DNA of 64,000 nt from Lutjanus erythropterus (Eukaryota > Chordata > Actinopteri > Lutjaniformes > Lutjanidae): the NCBI GenBank assembly GCA_020091685.1, contig CM034597.1, forward strand, positions 30,616,388-30,680,387, read 5' to 3'. A program made the translations under genes and the position numbers. This document shows positions 56,301-64,000 of the stretch, piece after piece. Positions within the stretch are counted from its first letter, which is position 1. Every line of letters starts with the position of its first letter. Under the pieces are notes generated by a model. The model did no database searches and was not told the DNA's origin. It saw only the letters and a program-made list of their open reading frames with translations.

Positions 56301-57555
56301 TTAAAAAAGTAAAAAAAAATTAAGTAAACTGAATTCAATAGTTTTCAAACCAGGATTAATCAATTTACTGTCAATGCTGAGAAACAGGGGAGGTCTTAGA
56401 GTCCCACATGTATACCTTTATTATCTTGCATTTAATACCAGATATCTTCTAATGTGAGGCTCTAAAAAGATAAAAGACAAAAGTCAAAGGCAGTTGGGAT
56501 TGGCTGGAGGAGCATTGTAAATGAGAAGAGGAAATCGATCTCATTATCATCGCTATGGTATCATCCAGTCCCGCCTACTAAATTAGATAATGGCATGGCA
56601 TAATGGCAACCAGTTAAACACGTCCTAAAACTCACCCAAAAACGGTGCATTTTGGTTGAAATTTACTGGGAATCTTGAGAAAATGAAAGCACAACACAGA
56701 TGTAGTATCAGAATCACTACAGAACCAAGGAAAAAGAGACCAGATAACATTGACTAATGTATAGGCAGATAACTGAGGGGTAAAGCGCTGATCACAGCAA
56801 CTGACCCTCTGCTAAGCACCACCCTCCTTAGTTACTGTTGCTAAGTCTGCCAAACTTTTCATTTTTGCACTGCATTTATGCAGTTTACAATGATAATGGT
56901 AGCAGGGTTAACATCAACATTGGGAGTAATTGTTGGAACATGAGGTCTGTGATTCCACAGAGAAGAAAACAAAAGCTGATTCTCATTTCTAGCTGACGAT
57001 GGTGGATACTGTCAGCTAAAATAAAGACTCACAAGCAGATTTCATAAGTATAGCTGGCTGATGTAAGATAATGCTAACTCAGGTTGAGCTGAGAAATAGA
57101 AATTTAAAACAAGAACCCTGTGAAAGAGTATAAATGTAAAGTCACCTGCAGCTGCGTACATGATATAACATTGGTAAAAGACTTCAGCAGTGAAGAGGGA
57201 AGTGTAACTGATAATGACAGGACAAACCATTTAAACATATTAAACTACATTTGCAGGGGCTGAATAGATATTAATGAATGTTACTACAGCATAAATAGTA
57301 AGGGGAAAAAAAACCTCACTGTATATCATTTCATGTCAAATTTTGTGCCAATAATATACACTGCACTCTCATTTTATATTGTTTAAAATAGACTACAATG
57401 GATTTGATATGACTGGACAATTAAATAAAGGTATTATTTGGGGCTTTTGGACAAAAAAAAACATTTTAGTAACAAAAGAAAGAGCTGACCTGCAGACATT
57501 TGAACTGTGAGTAGAGACCAAAGCACTGGGAGGTGAGCACATATAATTTATACCT

Positions 57556-57655
57556 GTGTGTATCTCTCTCTCTCTCCCTCTCTCTTTCTCACTCTCACAC
57601 TCACACTCATACTCTCTCTCACACACACACACACACTCTCTCTCTCTCTCTTTGA
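57556..57655. repeat. (TC)n / (CA)n compound microsatellite
   Basis: TC runs alternate with CACTCA and CA units over about 100 bp. Confidence 0.9.
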
Positions 57656-57882
57656 TTTTTCCTTTATGAGAGCATCTGGATTTGAATAGAGTTGGATTTG
57701 TTGGTAAAAGGTTGTTGTGTTGAAAAGTCTCGCATTGCCATCTTTGGTCAAAACAGACAGGAGCACTGGCACACTGCTGACCTCACCCCGCTCACTGCTC
57801 TGCAGGCAGGAGGAACAGCCAGCAGCTTCCTCTACAGGTTTTAGCATCAGCAGGAGGTCTGAGGTTTGATAAATATTAAACT

Positions 57883-58016
57883 ACGGCTGCAACTAATGAA
57901 TGGTTTCACTTCTTTCACTTACTTTTTTGATTCATCAATTAGTTGTTTGCTCTATAAAATGTCAGATAAGAGTGCAAAAATGTTTCCAAAAGTCCAAGAT
58001 GAGGTCTTCAAGATGA
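57883..58016. repeat. family C fragment
   Basis: GGCTGCAACTAATGAATGGT ... AATTAGTTGTTTGCTCTATA ... CCAAGATGAGGTC, one arm only. A related right-end stub lies at about 58640-58702. Confidence 0.55.
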
Positions 58017-59526
58017 GGTGGTGGTGGTGGTGGGAGCTGCACAGTATTGTAATATTGAGCGTCACAATATTGTATTGATAAACAGATGCTAAGTATCCAT
58101 CTATGTATCTATGTATGTAAATAAACATGTTTGTGGGGAAAAACAAAAAAACAAAATTAGAGATGCACCGATTCCAATTTACAGTTTTTCTAAGAACTAT
58201 AATCGACAGCAATCACAAAGATTTTTGAATTTTCTTGTAAATTAAATCGGATGTTCATAATAAAACAGGGCCTAAGTAGTTAACAATTAGTTGTAGACAG
58301 TTTTACAAAGTTTTTAGTTTTCTTCCTCCTGGAGTCTTGGGATACTTGTGTGTTCACAAACATCCACTGTAGGTAAGAGAGCCCACACATAATTTGCCTT
58401 GCAATGAACCAAATAATGTACTTACAATGCGAACTTATTAATACTGCAAATGTGAAATAAACTTTTTGTTACTAAAATAATAAAATCTATTGTTTTTTTG
58501 GTCCACTAGATGGTGCCGAGTTTTTTTTAAGAGGTCAGCAGAGTTCACAGTTAGTGTCAGTCAGTTTGACAATCCCATTTAATAGACTCACTCAGAATTA
58601 TAAAAATTTTGGAAAACAATTAAAAAAGAAAATTCTCCAAAGAGGTGGCATGTAATCTAATAATTGATTCACGATTAGTATATTAATCGTTGCAGCTCTG
58701 GGCCAGAGGCTGACATTTTTTCAGGAATACCATGGGACATGGGATTCCTGTGGGATTCCTGTGGGATGGGTGTCAATTTCACTATTCATCGTAAGACTGG
58801 GACGGGACAGGAAAAAAGGTCAAGGGGAGCGGACAGGAGCGGGAATCATACAAACATACGACAGGAGTGAAAATCCACTCCCATGTCACCCTCTTCTCTA
58901 GACCACGGTCCCTCCTGTCACTGCAGTTTTCTGTGTTTTGCATGATTGTCAAAACTGTTTCCTTTGACATATTTGTTTTCTTTTTGTTCCTCTGTGTTGC
59001 ACCTGTACTCTAGATACAGATCATTTAATTCCTATGTAGCTCTGTTAAATGTCTCATGTTGCTCTGAAAAGTCTCCTAAGAGCTGATAGCCTATTTTACA
59101 GCTGTTAAATGATGCTAACTGGCACTCAAACTATTACAACCCAGTGTTGTAGCACTGTTGCTAATTGAATTACTTTAGAGTTAAGATCAGTTTTAAATTA
59201 GCTGCCAACACCCTTTAATCTATGGTAAATAAACACACACACACACACACACACCTCTGTCACTCTTTGTTCTGCCTTGCAGGATGTACTTTCATGTTTT
59301 TTCTTTCCCCTGCGGAAACAGAAAATACTACATGTCTGTGGCACTACACAAACACAGACACAAGCCATAAGGAGGAAATATGTGATTCATCGTTGTGCAA
59401 ATTATAGATAATTCTAGTGGATTAAAATGAATCAGAGACTGGGTCTCAGGGATCACAGTCAGCTCTGAGTCAGTGAGCTGCTTCACTCCTGCAGCCACAC
59501 TCACCATTCACAATGATCCTTCAAAC

Positions 59527-59995
59527 TTAAAGGGATAGTTTGGATCATCTGAAGTGGGGCTGTATGAGATAGTCATTGACAGTCAGTGTATTAGCTAAAG
59601 AAGATGGCAGTTGGCACACCACCAGTTTGGAGAAGCAGAGAGGGTCACCAGCATGGAAGCTAAGTGATGTCAGCAACAGAACAACTTAAAAAGTTCTACT
59701 TGAAAAAACAAACAAACAAACAAAAAATAATAATAAATCAATATTAATTTAAGTGCATGCTTCATTTAGATTTTTTTTATTAGAATATATTTGTACCACT
59801 TTACTTTGCCCTCAGATGACCTTTTCTGATGGGAAACTACCATCATATAAGCCAAATGTCACTTTCTCTCTAAACCAACCAAATTCCAGTGGCAAAATCA
59901 GTCATTTTATCTGGCAGAACACAGGAGGTGCTGGTTTACCACCACCTCGATGATCATACAATCCCACATCGAAACAATCTGAACTATCACTTTAA
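59527..59995. mobile_element. TTAA-flanked palindromic element (family B), 0.47 kb
   Basis: Left TTAAAGGGATAGTTTGGATC, right CAATCTGAACTATCACTTTAA. A deleted derivative with the same subterminal blocks as 10377-11528. The open frame running out of its right end has no recognisable product. Confidence 0.75.
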
Positions 59996-62477
59996 TCATA
60001 CTTCCTTTGGTAATTTGTGTATCCCAGAGTACACCAGTGCAATCAAATGTGTTCCTGTGTTTCAGCTACTGTCACATCAGGCAATACATTTGTTTACATC
60101 AGTTCAAATGGTTCAGCTGAAGAGAATAAAAGGTGTTTCTTCCTCTTATGCAATAGCTGGAGCTTTAGTTTCCCAGTCTGTGTGTTGTTCATTGTTGAGC
60201 TGCGTGATTATCTCAGAGTGCACTGATTTACACCTCGCTAACAGCTGTGCAGATGTTACAGAGGAAATCTGTTCAACTGTTTCAGATCACAGTCACAGAA
60301 ACTTTGTATCCGCACAAAGTCAAATCTCAGAGCCCGTTTCAGAACTGAAAATCATGCATTACTGTAATGTCTTTTGACAGACTCTCCGCTGGAATGCGTG
60401 CTTTCACTTTCTAACATGGGTGGAACTCTTTGCCCGTTCACCCAGGAGGTGATTTAACAGGAACCTGTGCTCGTCGTGTGCCAGCAAACACAGCTCAGGG
60501 GAGAACATCAAAAACTCTTTCCTAAAACCCAAAAGGAACGCAGAAGGAAAAAACACTGCAACTGCTAATAAATACCTGAAGCACACACATTTCAACACTA
60601 AAACTGAATGGCAGCTGGAAAGTTGTAACAGATGTTTGGATACAAATGTTGATGACGGTCAACTCCATGTTTTCACTTTTTGTAACTAAACTGAAACAGA
60701 AACGATGACACAACAGGAGGTCTATCTTCTAGTCTGTTTTTCCTTTTAACAAGTATAAATTCATCCCACTCTAGTCTACAGCTAAACGATTAGTCAATAA
60801 AACAATTAGCTAATGGAAAGAAAATGAATTACTTTATAAGCAAAAATGCCAAACAGGTTTCAGCCTCTTAAATTCAAGAATTTTGCCTCTGCCAGCATTT
60901 TCAAAGTCCCACATGACAGTGAAGTACTCTGTCAAAATGGCAAACTTTGGGCTTAACTTTACATTGACAGACAATTGACAGTTATAAACAATTGATTAAC
61001 TTACAGGGAGCACTCGTTGTTGCTTGTTATTGTCAATTTATGATGTTACGTGTGTCCTGCACACCTGCAGAGCTCCTGCAGAAGCCTTCCCAGAGTCTGT
61101 GAAGGACAGGGTGCGGGGGGAAACAACTCACTTCAACCATAGATCGTATATATCAGACCGGTAATATGTCATTAGGCCTGAGTCGACAAGGCCACACACT
61201 CCTCGAGGGGAAAACTCACGTTTTTTTTTAAGAAAAAAGGAAAGTGAAAAAGGAAAATGACAACAAGCTGCTGTGTAGGAGGTTGTAAAACTAATAAACA
61301 TAGAATTTGAGATTTTTTCCAAATTGTTCAGCCCTAGTTTTTAATGACCCAAAAGGGGCACAGCCCGTTTTGACAAAGTACTCGTATGTGCTAGTCTGGT
61401 GTATATTAAACAAGATTTCAACTTATTTAACATATTGTCTACAGTTCCAGCTTGTTATTTGGACTGTTGTGCTCATTTTTGCATGTGCAATTGCTGCATA
61501 TTGCTCCTTTAATGATTAATTCATTGTCAGCATTTTCAACCATCAGTTAAGGTAAATGCACAAAATGTGCAACCCTACTGGGATGCATCACCATTTAACT
61601 GTTTGAATTGTCATATTATGTCTCTTTTAGGCGAGTTTCAACAAACTATTTCTGCTATGGGGTGATTTTCCTGAGCAAGTGGGCCCTCTTTGAATGAACA
61701 CAGACAAGGCCCATCAGGAGGTGTCTGTGTCTGAGTTGGAGACGGGTTAGTCAAACATTAACCCAACCCTCCCACAGTGGACTCCGTTCCACTTAACAAC
61801 CTCGACAGTGGCCCGATTATCTCTGCAAAAGGCATCCTAGTGTTGCTGCTGTACTCACATACTGATATTTAATAATGCAACAGAACTTTTTTTGATAATT
61901 CTGTGGTGTTGGTTCACAGTTCAAATCAAACATGCAGGTGTAGGAGGAGGACAAAAGTGTAAAATGTCACTTTGAAGAGGTCCCTTCCTTCAATACAGCC
62001 ATAAATCAGGGACTGTCACACTTTAACCAGTCAGTGCAGAGGAAGCTTTTTGCTGACGGACTGGAAAGAATGACACCTGGTTAGTAAGAGAGGAAGAGAA
62101 GGGGGGAGCAGCGAGAGAGACAGGCAGTGCACATGTGTGTGTCATGTGTTGATAATAAACATGGATGACACCGACTCCATCATCTGACCTCCTTTACCAC
62201 AATAAACACTCTGTTGCTGCAGCTAGCCATGCATGCATACACACTGTCTCATTCTGTTCTACTAACACAACAATCAGCAGTTCTGTATATTTGGGCCAAT
62301 AATGTTGAAAGACAACAATAACTCCTAATGAGCATTATTTTGCTTCAACTACAATTCACCGTTTCTCCTTTACCCTCTGCATTTAAGCTCAGCTCCAACA
62401 CATTTTCATGACTGAAATTTGCAAGATAAAACAGGTCAATTGGCTTAGATTTATAAAATTTCAAGGCAGTAATGGGC

Positions 62478-62760
62478 TTAAAGGGACAGGTCACCCTAAA
62501 ATCAAAAATATATATTCTTCTTCTGGCCTGTAGTGCTATTAATCCATCTAGATAGTTTTGGTGTGAATTGCAGAGTTTTGGAGATAGAGGTGTCTGCCTT
62601 CTCTCCAATATAATGGGGACTAAATGGCACTCAGATTGTGGTGCTCAAAGCTCCAAAAATACATTTGAAATATGCAAAACCAGCGTCTCTTTACAGAAAT
62701 CATGACCCAGTTACTCAAGATAATCCACAGACCTTGTTGCTGCGACTGGACGAATACATC
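62478..62760. mobile_element. family A element, left arm preserved
   Basis: TTAAAGGGACAGGTCACC, then AATCCATCTAGATAGTTTTG and GCAGAGTTTTGGAGATAGAG, matching 11652-12425. A matching right terminus was not found. Confidence 0.65.
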
Positions 62761-62999
62761 AGCATTTGGCTGAGGTGAACTTACCACATCTTATAGGCCC
62801 CTTTTTTGTTGGTAAATGTTGTTTTTTGTGGGCGGAGCTTAGGTGGAGGCAAAACAACTCCCTAAACACGTTTTATAGTATTTTTTGTTTAATTAATATT
62901 CATTTAATGGTAGTTGCTCAGCAAGGAAAAGCTTCCACATTGGTCCACTGATATAACCTTCTGATATTTTGCATCATAAGTCAAGAAATTCATGTAAAC

Positions 63000-63290
63000 G
63001 TGCAACGGTGTGACATTTAACAAGATCAAGTACCATGCATAGCTTTGCATAACAGTTCTAACAGTAATCACCTCTTCACATTTATCCCAATGAGGATTAA
63101 TTGAGAATACACTGTCTGCAATGTGTAAGGCACATGAGGCAACACTTAACTGTGCTAAAGACTTTAAGGCCTTTCGTCAGGGTAATTAAGCATGAAAATC
63201 ATGTTAGTCTTTCAGGGATTTGCAGAGAGAATAAGCAACTGGTGACTGAAGCAATGCTGGTCCACTGAGACAGCTTCCCAAAGCTATCCA
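63000..63290. promoter_or_regulatory. possible conserved enhancer
   Basis: Repeat-free stretch with closely spaced motifs: ATGCATAGCTTTGCATAACA (POU/octamer-like), AGGATTAATTGAGAATACAC and GGGTAATTAAGCATGAAAAT (homeodomain-like). The texture resembles vertebrate conserved non-coding elements in large developmental introns. No conservation could be tested. Confidence 0.3.
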
Positions 63291-63734
63291 GGCCGTTCCT
63301 GCTATGTTTACTACCTGTCTGTGGAAAACACACACACACACACCTGGACACTCCTGTCTGTGGTTACCTACTTGTCAGGTTTCATAGCAACCTGATCCCC
63401 TCTATTGTCTTGCTCTCCCTGACAGACTGGTTAGGTGACAGAGAGACAGAGCGACAGGGAGATAGATGATTGGATATATTCACATATATTCATGCCTCAG
63501 CAAGCACAGGAAACATCATATTTTCAACACTTAACCAAGCTACCAACATGTCTGTTTTCAGTAAACACTCATGTAGACGTAAAATTACACTGGTAAAAGT
63601 AGAACTGCTGATTCAACTTCTTTACTCAATTTAAAGTAGAAAAGTACAGGTTCAGAAATGTACTCAGAGTAAAAATTCGTCCTCTGAAGGACATTTCTAT
63701 GGACCGTTTCTGTGCAAAGCTGACTGAACCTCAA

Positions 63735-63945
63735 CGTCACTCAACAGTCGAGTCTCCCTGTCTGTTTTGTCTTCTGTCTTTTAGGTTGTTTTTGTCTTCT
63801 TATGTCTGCTTTCTCTTTTTACATCTTACAAGTCGTTTTTGTCTTGTTATGTCTGTCTTGTCTTCTTAAGTCTCTTAGGTCAGTTTTGTCTTGTTACATC
63901 TTTTTTGTCTTCCTCTGTTTTTATGTTGTTTTCGTCTCGTTGCTT
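63735..63945. repeat. degenerate tandem array (TTTTGTCTTGTTATGTCT-like)
   Basis: About eight imperfect copies of a 20-30 bp T/G-rich unit containing TTTGTCTT and TTATGTCT or TTACATCT. A decayed minisatellite near the window edge. Confidence 0.65.
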
Positions 63946-64000
63946 ACTTTCAAATTCTGTGGATCCTCAATCAGAACTAATCAGTTGATTCATAAAGACA

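Larger units (their letters stand above)
48924..64000 (-). other. fnbp1l: fnbp1l intron 1 (continues beyond window)
   Basis: Fifteen kilobases with no coding exon that I could support on either strand. Contents are simple repeats, TTAA elements (49204, 51151-52104, 59527-59995, 62478), family C repeats, two degenerate tandem arrays and some unique-looking stretches. A large first intron is normal for this gene. Confidence 0.75.

Noticed and set aside
59889..60377. A 162-codon open frame on the plus strand
   Set aside because: It begins inside a family B element, has no known domain and no splice or promoter context.
48924..64000. Search for the first coding exon of fnbp1l (Met-Ser-Trp-Gly-type start)
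   Set aside because: No matching sequence with a donor seen on the minus strand; it probably lies beyond the right edge.

Overview
This window is vertebrate nuclear DNA, very probably from a ray-finned (percomorph-like) fish. Short exons with clean GT/AG junctions are separated by AT-rich introns full of CA/GT microsatellites and palindromic DNA-transposon remnants. There are no operons, CRISPR arrays or prokaryotic signals. I could identify two protein-coding genes, pointing towards each other (tail to tail).

Region 1 (1-13.2 kb, + strand) is the 3' part of bcar3 (NSP/SH2D3 family adaptor). Twelve coding exons run in frame from inside the SH2 domain (520) through the Pro/Ser/acidic linker to the Cdc25/RasGEF-like domain and the stop at 9642, giving 766 residues. 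The upstream exons lie left of the window. The presumed 3'UTR holds three palindromic TTAA-flanked elements.

Region 2 (13.2-24.4 kb) has no recognised coding gene. It holds transposon remnants, a CRE/GC-box promoter-like patch with a possible orphan first exon near 14.7-15.0 kb, and sequence that could be the long 3'UTR of the neighbouring gene.

Region 3 (24.4-48.9 kb, - strand) is fnbp1l (Toca-1, F-BAR/HR1/SH3). Fifteen coding exons including a 15-nt microexon encode 564 residues. I also see a 174-nt cassette exon that keeps the frame, and an alternative terminal exon 3 kb downstream that would change the C-terminus from -KGAVTYI to -KGS. Only the short first coding exon is missing.

Region 4 (48.9-64 kb) is the first intron of fnbp1l. 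It carries more repeats, two degenerate tandem arrays and two AT-rich homeodomain/POU-site-like patches that may be conserved enhancers.

bcar3 and fnbp1l are also convergent neighbours in human, from memory, so this is conserved synteny. Both proteins are cytoplasmic signalling adaptors acting on Rho-family/actin pathways (BCAR3 via p130Cas; Toca-1 via Cdc42, N-WASP and membrane curvature), but nothing in the sequence shows shared control. I found no exotic new system. The most useful observations are the fnbp1l isoform structure, the unexplained promoter-like island, and the many TTAA palindromic elements.
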